A stretch of DNA of 64,000 nt from Intrasporangium calvum DSM 43043 (lineage in GTDB: Bacteria; Actinomycetota; Actinomycetes; Actinomycetales; Dermatophilaceae): assembly GCF_000184685.1 (NCBI RefSeq), contig NC_014830.1:3720001-3784000 (forward strand). The letters are read 5' to 3'. The notes under the pieces are model-generated. The model was not told where the DNA came from. It saw only the letters and a list, made by a program, of their open reading frames with translations, and did no database searches. The first letter of the stretch is position 1. Every line of letters begins with the position of its first letter. This document shows positions 33,155-41,856 of the stretch, in pieces. The position numbers and the translations under genes were made by a program.

Positions 33155-34746
33155 ACCCGAGCCGCTGGAGCGTCGCGACGCAGACGTTCGTCCTGCAGGT
33201 GGGTCTCGCGGTTCTCGTCATTGCTGCCGGGCTCGCGGGGACCTTCGTCCAGGCCCAGCACGCCGGCGACCGGGAGGCCATCGCGCGGGTCACTGCGGTC
33301 GCGGAGACGGTGGCGGCCACACCCGCGGTGGTGGCGGCCGTTCAGGGCAGCGCACCGACAAAGGCCCTCCAGCCCTACGCGGAGCGGGTCCGGCTGGAGT
33401 CCGGCACGGACTTCGTCGTCATCATGGACCGGGACGGCACCCGCTTCACCCATCCCGACCCGAAGCAGATCGGAGGAACCTTCATCGGCCACACGTCGGC
33501 AGCCCTGGCCGGCGGCGTCGTGATGGAGAACTTCACGGGCACGCTGGGGCCGTCGACCCGGGTCGTGGTGCCGGTGGTCGACTCGACCAAGCCTGCGGCT
33601 GCACAGGTCGTGGCCCTGGTCGCCGTCGGCATCCGCACGTCGGCTGTCGGTGAGCGGGTCCGCGTCCAGCTGCCGGGCATCCTGGCGGCTGGGCTGGCGG
33701 CGGCGGTGCTCTCCGGCCTCGGCACCGCTCTCGTGGCCCGTCGCGTCCGCCGTCAGACGCACGGGTTGGGTGAGCGCCAGCTCCGGGAGATGTACGAGTA
33801 CTACGACGCCGTGCTCCACGCCGTGACCGAGGGTCTCGTCATCACCGACCTCGGTGGGCGGCTACGGCTGGCCAACGACGAGGCGGTCCGACTCCTCGGC
33901 CTCCCCGACGACGCGATCGACCGGCCCGTGTCATCGCTCGGCCTCACGGCCCCGCTCACCGCTGCGCTCAGTGACGACGAGCCGCGCGAGGACGAGCTCC
34001 ACGTCACGTCGGCCCGGGTCCTCGTCCTCAACAAGGGACCTGCCCTGTGGAGAGAGCGGCGGCTCGGGCACGTCACCACCCTCCGCGACCGGACCGACCT
34101 GGAGGCCCTGACCGGTGAGCTCGACTCGGCTCGCGGTCTGACCGAGGCGCTCCGGTCGCAGGCCCACGAGACGGCGAACCGGCTGCACACCATCGTCAGC
34201 CTGATCGAGCTGGGCCACACCGACCGGGCGCTCGCGTTCGCCACGGACGAGCTGCACGTGAGCCAGGTGCTGACCGACCAGGTCGTCGGGTCGGTCGAGG
34301 AGCCGGCCCTCACCGCGCTCCTCCTCGGCAAGGCCGCCGAGGCGAACGAGCGGGGCATCGAGCTCCTCGTCGCCCCCGACGTGCGCTGGCCCCCCGGGGC
34401 AGCGCCCGTCAGGGACGTGGTCACCATCGTCGGCAACCTCATCGACAACGCGCTGGACGCGGTGGCCGGGTCGCCGGGCGAGCGGCGGGTGGTCTTCGAG
34501 GCCACCGTGGAGGGTCCGGCTGCCGTCGTGCGCGTCTCCGACACCGGCCCGGGTCTCCCGGACGGCGCAGTCTCCGACGCGTTCCGGCGCGGGTACTCGA
34601 CGAAGGAGGCCGGTCGGGCCGGACGACGTGGCATCGGGCTCGCTCTCGTCTCACAGACCGTCGAGCGCCTCGGCGGGACGCTCGACGTCAGTGGCCCGCC
34701 CGGCGCGACCTTCACCGTGCGCCTGCCGTGGGGTGGTGGACCATGA
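33151..34746 (+). CDS. Sensor histidine kinase, DcuS/CitA type
   Basis: A kinase of about 531 residues from GTG 33151. A first membrane segment (FVLQVGLAVLVIAAGLAGTF) is followed by an extracytoplasmic sensor domain of the single-Cache/CitA type (GTDFVVIMDRDGTRFTHPDP, GGTFIGHTSAALAGG). A second membrane segment comes near PGILAAGLAAAVLSGLGTAL. A PAS domain reads VTEGLVITDLGGRLRLANDE. The SpoOB-like H-box is LRSQAHETANRLHTIVSLIE, and the ATPase has GNLIDNALDA, DTGPGLPDG and GIGLALVSQTVERLGG. The CitA/DcuS architecture senses carboxylates in the periplasmic space. GTG 33127 is an alternative start. Overlaps the regulator gene by 4 nt. Confidence 0.9.
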   Translation: MNPSRWSVATQTFVLQVGLAVLVIAAGLAGTFVQAQHAGDREAIARVTAVAETVAATPAVVAAVQGSAPTKALQPYAERVRLESGTDFVVIMDRDGTRFTHPDPKQIGGTFIGHTSAALAGGVVMENFTGTLGPSTRVVVPVVDSTKPAAAQVVALVAVGIRTSAVGERVRVQLPGILAAGLAAAVLSGLGTALVARRVRRQTHGLGERQLREMYEYYDAVLHAVTEGLVITDLGGRLRLANDEAVRLLGLPDDAIDRPVSSLGLTAPLTAALSDDEPREDELHVTSARVLVLNKGPALWRERRLGHVTTLRDRTDLEALTGELDSARGLTEALRSQAHETANRLHTIVSLIELGHTDRALAFATDELHVSQVLTDQVVGSVEEPALTALLLGKAAEANERGIELLVAPDVRWPPGAAPVRDVVTIVGNLIDNALDAVAGSPGERRVVFEATVEGPAAVVRVSDTGPGLPDGAVSDAFRRGYSTKEAGRAGRRGIGLALVSQTVERLGGTLDVSGPPGATFTVRLPWGGGP

Positions 34747-35447
34747 CCACCGAGGCGCTGAGGGTCCTCGTCGTCGAGGACGAGCCGGTGGCGGCCGAGG
34801 CCCACACGGCCTATGTCGACCGGGTGCCGGGCTTCACCGTCGTCGCGACCGTCGCAACGAGCCAAGCGGCCTTGAAGGCGTTGCAGGACAGGGACATCGA
34901 TGTCGTCCTGCTGGACATGAACCTCCCCGACCGACACGGCCTCGATGTCGTCCGGGCCATGCGCGCGGCGGGCCACCGGGCGGATGTCATCGCCGTCACG
35001 TCCGCCCGCGACCTCCAGGTCGTGCGGGCCGCCGTCTCTCTCGGCATCGTCCAGTACGTCCTCAAACCCTTCGTCTTCGCCACGCTGCGCGACCGGCTCC
35101 TCGCCTACCGCGACTACCGCAACCAGGTCACGGCCGGGACCCAGGTGGACACCCAGGCCGAGGTCGATGAGGTCTTCGCCGGGGCCCGGGTCCATGCGGA
35201 GGCGCGTCTCCCCAAGGGGATGAGCGCGGAGCTGCTCTCCCGGGTGTCCCGGGAGCTGCGTGAGTCGACGTGGTCGGAGCAGGACCAGCGCGGACTCTCG
35301 GCGCGTGAGCTGGGCGAGGCGCTCGGGATCAGCCGGGTCACCGCCCGGCGCTACGCCGAGCACCTGTGCGACACGAAGGTGGCGGTCCGACGCTCCCGCT
35401 ACGCCGGCGCGGGGCGACCCGAGGTGGAGTACCTCTGGTCGAGGTGA
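34743..35447 (+). CDS. Response regulator, CitB/DcuR type
   Basis: A 234-residue regulator. The receiver domain reads LRVLVVEDEPVAAEAHTAYV, IDVVLLDMNLPDRHGLDVVR with the phosphoacceptor Asp, VTSARDLQVVRAAVSLG and YVLKPFVFATLRDRL. The C-terminal DNA-binding domain reads GLSARELGEALGISRVTARR then YAEHL, the transcriptional regulator domain of the CitB/DcuR group. It is translationally coupled to the kinase (ATGA). Target is most likely the divergent dctA promoter. Confidence 0.93.
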   Translation: MTTEALRVLVVEDEPVAAEAHTAYVDRVPGFTVVATVATSQAALKALQDRDIDVVLLDMNLPDRHGLDVVRAMRAAGHRADVIAVTSARDLQVVRAAVSLGIVQYVLKPFVFATLRDRLLAYRDYRNQVTAGTQVDTQAEVDEVFAGARVHAEARLPKGMSAELLSRVSRELRESTWSEQDQRGLSARELGEALGISRVTARRYAEHLCDTKVAVRRSRYAGAGRPEVEYLWSR

Positions 35448-35462
35448 ACGAGCCTCCCGGCC

Positions 35463-35860
35463 GCTCGCGACAGCCGAAGTAGGCGGTGCCGATCTGGACG
35501 ATGAGGTCGCCGCCCTGCCGGTGGTGCCCCGCCCATCACCTTGGCGCCCGGCAGCCAGGCCTCCTGACCGGCGTGGGCGAGGGTCCGCTGCTTGATGACG
35601 GGGTAGCCCTCGGTGTACTCGATGTCGTTGTCGGTGCCGAACCCGCGGTAGTTGTTCTCGAGCTTCGCCGATGCATGGATCCAGGCCCGCTGGTCGCGGC
35701 TGAACGGCCGCTCCTCGTCGTTGCCCGCGACGATGTAGTGGCGCAGCTCAGGACCGATCCTCTCGATCAGGTAGCGTCCGTGTCCGACGACGGGGAGGTT
35801 GCGCAGCAGGGCGTGCTTCCGCTGGATCAGGTCGTAGGCGGCGACGCCGCCGAACCGACG
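35463..35860 (-). pseudogene. Relic of an FMN-binding glutamate synthase-like gene
   Basis: The minus strand encodes YDLIQRKHALLRNLPVVGHG, RYLIERIGPELRHYIVAGND, EERPFSRDQRAWIHASAKLE and NNYRGFGTDNDIEYTEGYPV. This is the well-known start of FMN-binding glutamate synthase family proteins (about 500 residues). The frame is then disrupted. A second, shifted frame gives DLIVQIGTAYFGCRER, a segment that normally lies far downstream, so a large internal deletion and frameshift have occurred. The 5' end also lacks its first membrane segment and start. Non-functional relic between dctR and the carbonic anhydrase gene. Confidence 0.75.
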
Positions 35861-35935
35861 AGGGACAGCCCGGTCTTCGTCAGTGCCGGCCTCAGGGCGC
35901 GGGTCCTTCCGTGGGTCGGCCCGCTGCCGGGACCC

Positions 35936-36448
35936 TCAGGCGCGGGCGTTCTGGTGGACGTCCTTCAGCCCCACGTACCCCTCGGCGTTGGCGCGAATCC
36001 GCTCGAGGTCGGCGTCGGTCAGCTCGCGCCGCACCTTGCCGGGCACGCCCGCGACGAGGGACCGGGGCGGGATGACGGCGCCCTCCTGGATGACGGCTCC
36101 TGCGGCGATGAGGGAGCCGGCGCCGATGTGCGCCTCGTTGAGGACGATCGCGCCCATCCCGATGAGGCAGTCGTCCTCGATCGTGCAGCCGTGCAGGACA
36201 GCCCGGTGGCCGACGGAGACGCCGGCGCCGATGGTCGCCGGCTTGCCCGCGTCGGTGTGGACGATGACCCCGTCCTGGAGGTTGCTGCGCTCGCCGAGCA
36301 CGATCGGCTCGAGCTCGGCACGGAGCACGGCCGTGTACCAGACGCTCGAGTCCGCCCGGAGCTCGACGCGGCCGATGAGGTCCGCACTGGGGGCCACCCA
36401 GGCGGTGGCGTGGACGTCGGGGGTGTGGTCACCGAGGGGAATCAGCAT
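35936..36448 (-). CDS. Gamma-class carbonic anhydrase-like hexapeptide protein
   Basis: A 170-residue left-handed beta-helix protein. LRADSSVWYTAVLRAELEPI and LGERSNLQDGVIVHTDAGKP, then IGAGVSVGHRAVLHGC, contain the three zinc-ligand histidines of gamma carbonic anhydrases. GMGAIVLNEAHIGAGSLIAA continues the coil, and VAGVPGKVRREL ends it. It matches the YrdA/PaaY-like group, some of which hydrate CO2. ATG 36448 follows TACCCT by 6 nt (leaderless), and the upstream exact repeat copy supplies the first three bases of that box. Confidence 0.88.
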   Translation of the reverse strand: MLIPLGDHTPDVHATAWVAPSADLIGRVELRADSSVWYTAVLRAELEPIVLGERSNLQDGVIVHTDAGKPATIGAGVSVGHRAVLHGCTIEDDCLIGMGAIVLNEAHIGAGSLIAAGAVIQEGAVIPPRSLVAGVPGKVRRELTDADLERIRANAEGYVGLKDVHQNARA

Positions 36449-36457
36449 GAGGAGAGG

Positions 36458-36472
36458 GTATGCCGCTGGGCT
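36458..36472 (+). repeat. 15-bp interspersed repeat, exact copy overlapping a -10 box
   Basis: GTATGCCGCTGGGCT. Read on the minus strand its last bases TAC begin the putative -10 box TACCCT of the carbonic anhydrase gene. Confidence 0.95.
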
Positions 36473-36521
36473 CGCACCGTGCCCCCGGGCACCTTTGCGG
36501 GTGGCCGGCGGTGCGTTCGGC

Positions 36522-37031
36522 TCAGGCCTCGACCCGGTCGAGCTGCTCGATGACGCGCTCGAGGAGCCCGGCGAGCTCGGCTCGTTCGTCAGCTGTGAGA
36601 CCACGGAGGATGTCGCTCTCGACGACGTTGGACTCGCGGATCGCCTCGCTGAACAGGTCCCAGCCGTCGCCGGTGAGCGAGATGAGGGTCCGCGTGCGGT
36701 TGGCCTCGTCGGGGCTGCGCCTGATCAGGCCACGCTCGGCCATCTTGTCGAGGCGGTGGGTCATCGACGACGGTGCGACATTGGTCAGGTCGGCGAGCTG
36801 GCTCGGAGTCAGGCAGGTCTCCCCGGCCTTGGCGAGGGCGGCGACGACGGCCCACTCCCCCTGGGTGAGGCCGAGGTCGGCGAGCTGCCGGCCGTACCAC
36901 TGGTCGAGCTTCTTGGTCACGCCGTAGATCGCGGTGATGACGCGCTGGACCGACTCCTCCCCACCCGCCGCCACGTAGGCCGCGACGGCCTTGCGGTGCT
37001 GCTCCTGGGCCGTCCTCGGTCGTGTCGCCAC
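36522..37031 (-). CDS. MarR-family transcriptional regulator
   Basis: A 169-residue winged-helix repressor. LTQGEWAVVAALAKAGETCL and TPSQLADLTNVAPSSMTHRL form the helix-turn-helix, DKMAERGLIRRSPDEANRTR plus TLISLTGDGW the wing. Helices at both ends dimerise. It is divergent from an MFS exporter, and the shared 141-bp region holds the palindrome TTCGATATCGAA, so it very probably represses both genes and releases on binding a small molecule. GTG 37031 lies 6 nt after CACAAT (leaderless). Confidence 0.92.
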   Translation of the reverse strand: MATRPRTAQEQHRKAVAAYVAAGGEESVQRVITAIYGVTKKLDQWYGRQLADLGLTQGEWAVVAALAKAGETCLTPSQLADLTNVAPSSMTHRLDKMAERGLIRRSPDEANRTRTLISLTGDGWDLFSEAIRESNVVESDILRGLTADERAELAGLLERVIEQLDRVEA

Positions 37032-37068
37032 AGTCCGATTGTGGCACGAGTTGTTTGACTGCTAACCT

Positions 37069-37107
37069 TTCGATATCGAACTTAGGGTTCGAAATGTTCG
37101 GCATCGA
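37069..37107. promoter_or_regulatory. MarR-type operator palindromes
   Basis: TTCGATATCGAA (37069-37080) is a perfect 12-bp palindrome. TTCGAA at 37088 and ATCGAA at about 37103 form further half-sites on the MFS side. TTGACT at 37055 may be the -35 of the MFS promoter, which would put the palindrome over the promoter. Confidence 0.6.
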
Positions 37108-37172
37108 AGCCGCGAAGCCCACGGGCGGTCGCCGAGTCGCCCCCACGACACCAGAAGGGGTGTGACACTGCC

Positions 37173-38459
37173 ATGCGCGCCAAGCTGCTCATCCTCGCGT
37201 CCTCGATCGGGATGCTGGGCTGGGGCGCCGTGCTCCCGTACCAGTACGCGTACGCCGCGGACACCCGCGGCTGGGGGGCTCTCGCAGCCGCGGCGGCCTC
37301 GTCGCTCTTCTCCGTCGGGGCGCTCGTCGCAGCGCCCTTCGCCGGCCGGCTCAGTGACCGGTTCGACCCGGTGCGTGTGGCCGTCCTCGCCCAGCTCCTC
37401 GGCGCGGCCGGTGTCGGCGCCCTCGTCCTCGTCGACACGCCCGCGACGTTCCTGCTCGGGATGTTCGTCTTCGGCCTCGGCCTGTCGGCTGCCATGCCTG
37501 CGAAGCAGGTCATCGTGCTGCGCTGGGTCGGGATGCACGACCGCCGGAAGGTCTTCGCCTACAAGTTCACCGGCGAGTCCATCGGGATGGCGATCGGCGC
37601 CTACGTCGCGGGTCACCTCGTCGACCTCGCGCGGGCGGACGGGCTCGACGTCGGCTTCGTCACGGCCGCGCTCGGCTTCGTCCTCTCGTCGGCGATCATC
37701 TGGAGCGCCGGCTTGGGGGCCACGACCCACCCGGACAGCGGCTTGGACAGCAGCACGGCAAACCCGGGCCGGCCGCTGGATGCGCTCCGGGCCATCGGCT
37801 CCAGCCCGGCCCTACGGTGGACAGCGGTCATCACCGTCACGCTCGCACTCGGCTTCTACGCGCAGTTCGAGGCGGGCCTGCCGGCCTATGCGATCACCGT
37901 CCTCGACGTCGACTCGGCGGCGATCGGCACTGCTGCGGCGGTCAACGCGATCATCATCGTGCTGCTGCAGGTCGTCGTCGTGCGCCTCACCGCGCGGCGC
38001 AGCGCCCCCGCCCTGCTCATGGCGGTCGGCTCGATCTGGGTCCTCGCGTGGCTCATCCTGTCGGCGGCGCAGTTCCGGCCGGAGATCGCCGCGGCCCTGT
38101 TCATCACGACGTTCGGGGTCTTCGCGGTCGGCGAGACGATGTACTCGCCGGTGCTCAACCCGCTGACCGCGGCGCTCGCCCCGCAGGGGATGGTCGGCCA
38201 GACCCTGGGGACGTTCGCGGCTCTGCAGACGACGTTCTCGGCGATCGGCCCGCTCGTCGCCGGCGCCCTGCTCGGTGCCGGGCTGGCGGGCAGCTTCCTC
38301 GCGCTCCACCTCGGCATCAGCGTCGTGGCGGTGTATGCCGCGTGGCGGCTGCGGCGCGTCATGGCGGCCCGCCCGGCGCCCGTTCAGACGAGCTCGTCGA
38401 CCGGGGTCAGCAGCAGCCGGCCGGCCAGGCCGACCGAGCGGGAGAGCGTGGCCGCGTAG
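37173..38459 (+). CDS. MFS transporter
   Basis: A 428-residue major facilitator with twelve hydrophobic segments. The loop-2 motif appears as GRLSDRFDPVRVAV and the N-terminal half has PYQYAYAADTRGWGALAAAA. The second half begins near LRWTAVITVTLALGFYAQFE. It is likely a drug or metabolite exporter under the divergent MarR regulator. GAAGGGGTG lies about 10 nt before ATG 37173. Its last 76 nt overlap the 3' end of the convergent DUF5995 gene, and the C-terminal tail (SSSTGVSSSRPARPTERES) is low complexity, probably shaped by that overlap. Confidence 0.9.
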   Translation: MRAKLLILASSIGMLGWGAVLPYQYAYAADTRGWGALAAAAASSLFSVGALVAAPFAGRLSDRFDPVRVAVLAQLLGAAGVGALVLVDTPATFLLGMFVFGLGLSAAMPAKQVIVLRWVGMHDRRKVFAYKFTGESIGMAIGAYVAGHLVDLARADGLDVGFVTAALGFVLSSAIIWSAGLGATTHPDSGLDSSTANPGRPLDALRAIGSSPALRWTAVITVTLALGFYAQFEAGLPAYAITVLDVDSAAIGTAAAVNAIIIVLLQVVVVRLTARRSAPALLMAVGSIWVLAWLILSAAQFRPEIAAALFITTFGVFAVGETMYSPVLNPLTAALAPQGMVGQTLGTFAALQTTFSAIGPLVAGALLGAGLAGSFLALHLGISVVAVYAAWRLRRVMAARPAPVQTSSSTGVSSSRPARPTERESVAA

Positions 38460-39157
38460 TCGCTGCGCAGCGGCTCGTGCCCGTCGAGCCGCCAGAGCAC
38501 GTTGGCGTTCGTCCACGCGGCGTCTCTCGCCCGGTTGATGCTCCAGGCGCCGACGAGGTCGGCCACGGGGCCGGCGTGGGCCCGGTCGACCTCGAGCGCG
38601 AGGCCGTCGAGGAACGTCCGGCGCACCTCCTGCTGGACGGCCGCGAGCAGGGCGTTGACCTTGAGGTAGTCGTCGCGGATGCCCGGGCTCGTGGGCGCGA
38701 GGTGCAGCTCGCGGCAGGCCGCGACGACCGCCATCGGGAGATCGTGGTTGATGTGGGCGTTCATCCCGGCCAGGGCGAACTGGATCGGCAGGCGGCCAGG
38801 CGCGCTCCGCAGCTCGAGCACCGGCGCCCACGCGGCTGTCGGCGCGTTGCTGCGGAGCGTGTCGAGATAGAGGCCGGCGAAGAGGATGTCGAGCCGGGTC
38901 AGGAAGCGGACGTTGCGGAAGTGGCCCTCCGTCGCCCGCTCCAGGACGAGCTCGGTGACGCGCAGATACATGCGACTGAAGGCGCGCACCCCGTCGGCCG
39001 GGTCGAGGGTCGCGTCCACGGCCCGCATTCGCTCGACGAGCGCCTCGATGGTCGCGATGGACCCGACCTCACCCACCGGCGCGGCCGGCCCTGAGCCCGG
39101 CCGACGGCCGGTCCACCAGGAGCGAACCCCGTCGACGATCCCCGAGAGCCAGCCCAT
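38384..39157 (-). CDS. DUF5995 family protein
   Basis: A 257-residue mostly helical protein with TIEALVERMRAVDATLDPAD, GVRAFSRMYLRVTELVLERA, PIQFALAGMNAHINHDLPMA and VGAWSINRARDAAWTNANVL. The HINHDLP motif and the WxxNRxRDxAW motif are what I recognise as DUF5995 of actinobacteria and bacteroidetes; function unknown. The two His and Asp could bind a metal. TACCGT lies 5 nt before ATG 39157. The 3' end overlaps the MFS gene by 76 nt in the convergent direction. Confidence 0.8.
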   Translation of the reverse strand: MGWLSGIVDGVRSWWTGRRPGSGPAAPVGEVGSIATIEALVERMRAVDATLDPADGVRAFSRMYLRVTELVLERATEGHFRNVRFLTRLDILFAGLYLDTLRSNAPTAAWAPVLELRSAPGRLPIQFALAGMNAHINHDLPMAVVAACRELHLAPTSPGIRDDYLKVNALLAAVQQEVRRTFLDGLALEVDRAHAGPVADLVGAWSINRARDAAWTNANVLWRLDGHEPLRSDYAATLSRSVGLAGRLLLTPVDELV

Positions 39158-39173
39158 GCTCGACGGTAGCGGG

Positions 39174-40385
39174 TCAGCCCTGGTCGTGGAACCGGCTGAT
39201 GCGCTCGATCGCCTCGCCGACCGCCGCCGAGCCGGCGGCGAAGCTGAGGCGGACCGAGCGGGTGCCGGCTCGGTCGTCGAAGTCGGCACCGGGCGTCAGG
39301 GCGACCCCTTCGCGGTCGAGCAGGTCGGAGGCGTATGCCGCTGAGCTCGGCCAGCGGTCCAGCTGACCTCCCAGGTCGGCGTAGTAGTAGAACGCGCCGT
39401 CGGCGGGCGCTGCCGTCCCCCAACCCAAACTGGGTGCATGGTCGAGGAGGAGCCTGCGGGTTCGGGCGAACTCCTCGACCGCCTCGTCGCACTCGGCGTA
39501 GGACTCGTCGGTGAAGGCCTCGACCGCGGCGTACTGCGCGGGGGCCGGCGGGCAGAGCGCGACGTTGCCGGCCAGGGCGTCGACGGGGCGGACCAGGTCC
39601 TCGGGGAGGAGCAGCCAGCCGAGCCGCCATCCGGTCATGCCCCAGTACTTGGAGAACGAGCTGACGACGATGGCCGAGTCGTCGAGCTCCCACGCGCACA
39701 CGCCGCGGGGGTCGGGAGCGCCGGGCTCGGGGTAGGTCACCCCGTGGTAGATCTCGTCGCTGACGAGGCGGACGCCGCTGGCCGCGCACCACTGGCTGAT
39801 CGCCGTGAGCTCGGCCCGGTCGACCATGGTCCCGGTGGGGTTGGCGGGCGAGGCGACGATGAGGCCCGCGAGCGGCGCCTGCCGATGCGCCGCCTCGAGC
39901 AGCTCGGGCGTGGGCTGGAAGCGCACGTCCGGCCCACAGTCGATCTCGACCACCTCGCAGCCGAGGGCCGCGAGGATGTTGCGGTAGGCCGGGTAGCCGG
40001 GGCGGGCGAGGGCGACGCGGTCACCGGCGTCGAAGGCGGCGAGGAAGGCGAGCAGGAACCCGCCGGACGAACCCGTCGTGATGGCGACGCGGGCGGGATC
40101 GACGTCGAGGCCGTACCAGCGGCGGTAGTGGCCGGCGAGCGCCTCACGGAGGGGGCAGATCCCGAGAGCAGAGGTGTAGGTGAGGGGCTGGCCGGAGGCG
40201 TGCACGGCGGCCGCCGCACGCGACACCGCGCTGGGCGCACCGCCCGACGGCTCTCCCGCACAGAGCGAGATGATGTCTCGTCCGGCTGCACGGAGGACGG
40301 CCACGCGGTCGAGGACGTCCATCACCTCGAAGGGCGGGACGTCGGAGCGGCGGGACGGCTGGAGCCGGTGGGGCGTGCTGGTCAC
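39174..40385 (-). CDS. PLP-dependent aminotransferase, class I/II
   Basis: A 403-residue fold-type I aminotransferase. PLTYTSALGICPLREALAGH and ITTGSSGGFLLAFLAAFDAG hold the PLP phosphate loop, SPANPTGTMVDRAELTAI the Asn, VSDEIYHGVTYPEP the Asp/Tyr, and SSFSKYWGMTGWRLGWLLLP the Schiff-base Lys; RLSFAAG carries the carboxylate-binding Arg. It groups with aspartate/aromatic-type enzymes; substrate uncertain. GTG 40385 overlaps the SRPBCC stop (GTGA). A variant of the interspersed repeat lies in frame near the C-terminus, translated as SSAAYAS. Confidence 0.9.
   Translation of the reverse strand: MTSTPHRLQPSRRSDVPPFEVMDVLDRVAVLRAAGRDIISLCAGEPSGGAPSAVSRAAAAVHASGQPLTYTSALGICPLREALAGHYRRWYGLDVDPARVAITTGSSGGFLLAFLAAFDAGDRVALARPGYPAYRNILAALGCEVVEIDCGPDVRFQPTPELLEAAHRQAPLAGLIVASPANPTGTMVDRAELTAISQWCAASGVRLVSDEIYHGVTYPEPGAPDPRGVCAWELDDSAIVVSSFSKYWGMTGWRLGWLLLPEDLVRPVDALAGNVALCPPAPAQYAAVEAFTDESYAECDEAVEEFARTRRLLLDHAPSLGWGTAAPADGAFYYYADLGGQLDRWPSSAAYASDLLDREGVALTPGADFDDRAGTRSVRLSFAAGSAAVGEAIERISRFHDQG
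39333..39347 (+). repeat. 15-bp interspersed repeat, one-mismatch variant inside a gene
   Basis: GTATGCCGCTGAGCT, in frame within the aminotransferase gene. Confidence 0.85.
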
Positions 40386-40825
40386 GCCTCCAGTGTCCTC
40401 GACTCGAGGAGCCGCTTGGCCGTGTCCAGGCCGGCGACCTCGGCGCCCATGCTCTTCTGCACGATCGGTCCGAGGAAGAGCTTCTTCACCCCGGTCAGCG
40501 GAGCGGAGATCGACATGGTCACCCTGGTCCCGCCCTCGACCGGCTCGAAGTCGTAGGCGACGTCCGGCCGGAGCGGACCCGCGACCCCGACGAACGCGAC
40601 GCGACGACCCGGCACGAGCTCGGTCACGCGGATGTCGGCCGGGACCGTCCCGCCGCCCGGGCCCGAGACGCGCTGCCGGAAGACGGTGCCGACGGCGAGG
40701 GGGCCGTCGGCCGAGATCTCGGCGAGGGAGCTCCGCCAGGCGAGGCCGTTCGTGGGGTCGGCCAGGAAGGCGAACACCTCGTCGACCGGACGGGCGATGA
40801 CCACGGAGCGTTCGACGGCCGGCAT
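40382..40825 (-). CDS. SRPBCC-family protein (polyketide cyclase/START-like)
   Basis: A 147-residue helix-grip protein beginning VERSVVIARPVDEVFAFLAD, the standard SRPBCC start, with LAWRSSLAEISADGPLAVGT, YDFEPVEGGTRVTMSISAPL and a C-terminal helix KSMGAEVAGLDTAKRLLESR. Such proteins bind hydrophobic ligands; no specific function can be assigned. GACACT lies 6 nt before ATG 40825, another probable leaderless start. It overlaps the aminotransferase start by 4 nt and is cotranscribed with it. Confidence 0.85.
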   Translation of the reverse strand: MPAVERSVVIARPVDEVFAFLADPTNGLAWRSSLAEISADGPLAVGTVFRQRVSGPGGGTVPADIRVTELVPGRRVAFVGVAGPLRPDVAYDFEPVEGGTRVTMSISAPLTGVKKLFLGPIVQKSMGAEVAGLDTAKRLLESRTLEA

Positions 40826-40904
40826 GCCGCCAGTGTCCCGGAGACGGGCGGGCCGCGCCATGCGGTCCGGACACCGGGGCGGCGGCAGGACGTGCACACC
40901 CGAC

Positions 40905-41846
40905 TCAGCGGGAGGCCGCCCTCCTGCGCTCGAGGCGGTGGAAGACCGTCCAGTAGAGGATCCCGATCATGACGCCGCCTCCGACGATGTTGCCCAGGGT
41001 GACCGGCAGCAGGTTGCCCGTGAGGAAGTGCGACCAGGTGAGGTCGGCGAAGGTCGCCGGGTCGAGTCCGGTGCCGGCCCAGAAGTCCGCACCGGCGAAG
41101 TCCTTGATGAGGATGCCCAGAGGGACCATGAACATGTTGGCGACCGAGTGCTCGAAGCCGGAGGCGACGAAGAGCGCGATCGGCATGGTGACCGCGAGCA
41201 CCTTGTCGGTCGTCGTCCGGCCCGAGTAGGCGGCCCACACGGCGAGGCAGACCATGAGGTTGCAGAGCACGCCGAGGAAGAACGCCTCCGTCATGGTGTG
41301 GTGGAGCTTGTACGACGCCGTGGAGAGCACCACCTTCCCCCAGCCACCGCCGGCGCTCTGCCACGTGCCGGCGAGGAAGACGAGCCCGACCATCGTCAGC
41401 GAGCCGATGAAGTTCGCGACGTAGACGACCGTCCAGTTGCGCAGCAGCTGGAGCCAGGTGATTCGTCCGCTGGCGGCGGCGGTCAGGGTGAGGGTCGACG
41501 ACGTGAACAGCTCGGCGCCCGTGAGGACGACGAGGGTCAGGCCGGTGGAGAAGGTGAGCCCGCCGAGGACCTTGGCGACACCCCAGGGGAGGACCTGCGC
41601 CCCCACCTGGCTCGTCGTGAAGAAGATGAAACCGAGGGCGATGTACCCACCGGCCGTGAGGCCGAGGAGGAAGGACTTCAGCTGGCTGCTCGTGGCCTTC
41701 GCGAAGGCGGCGTCCTCCGCGGCCTTCGCCATCTGCGCCGGGGACAGGATGGTGAGCGACGGGGCGATGGGCTCGCTGGTCTGGACCGCCGGGGCGGGTG
41801 TGCCGGCCCGGGCGTTCGCCGCGGCGCCGGTCGCAGTGGTGGTCAT
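40905..41846 (-). CDS. Formate/nitrite transporter (FocA/NirC family)
   Basis: A 313-residue pentameric-channel subunit with six helices after a hydrophilic N-terminus of about 50 residues. The family signature GFEHSVANMFMVPLGIL is present, as are FSTGLTLVVLTGAELFTSST and LLRNWTVVYVANFIGSLTMV. It conducts formate, nitrite or similar anions. GAGGGG lies 6 nt before ATG 41846, and the molybdoenzyme stop is only 10 nt upstream, so the two form an operon. With NirK 4 kb away, nitrite is a reasonable substrate (inference). Confidence 0.92.
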   Translation of the reverse strand: MTTTATGAAANARAGTPAPAVQTSEPIAPSLTILSPAQMAKAAEDAAFAKATSSQLKSFLLGLTAGGYIALGFIFFTTSQVGAQVLPWGVAKVLGGLTFSTGLTLVVLTGAELFTSSTLTLTAAASGRITWLQLLRNWTVVYVANFIGSLTMVGLVFLAGTWQSAGGGWGKVVLSTASYKLHHTMTEAFFLGVLCNLMVCLAVWAAYSGRTTTDKVLAVTMPIALFVASGFEHSVANMFMVPLGILIKDFAGADFWAGTGLDPATFADLTWSHFLTGNLLPVTLGNIVGGGVMIGILYWTVFHRLERRRAASR

Positions 41847-41856
41847 GGCTTTCCCC

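Noticed and set aside
35486-36553. A 355-codon plus-strand open frame
   Set aside because: It is antisense to the glutamate synthase-like relic and the carbonic anhydrase gene, both of which show clear family motifs on the minus strand.
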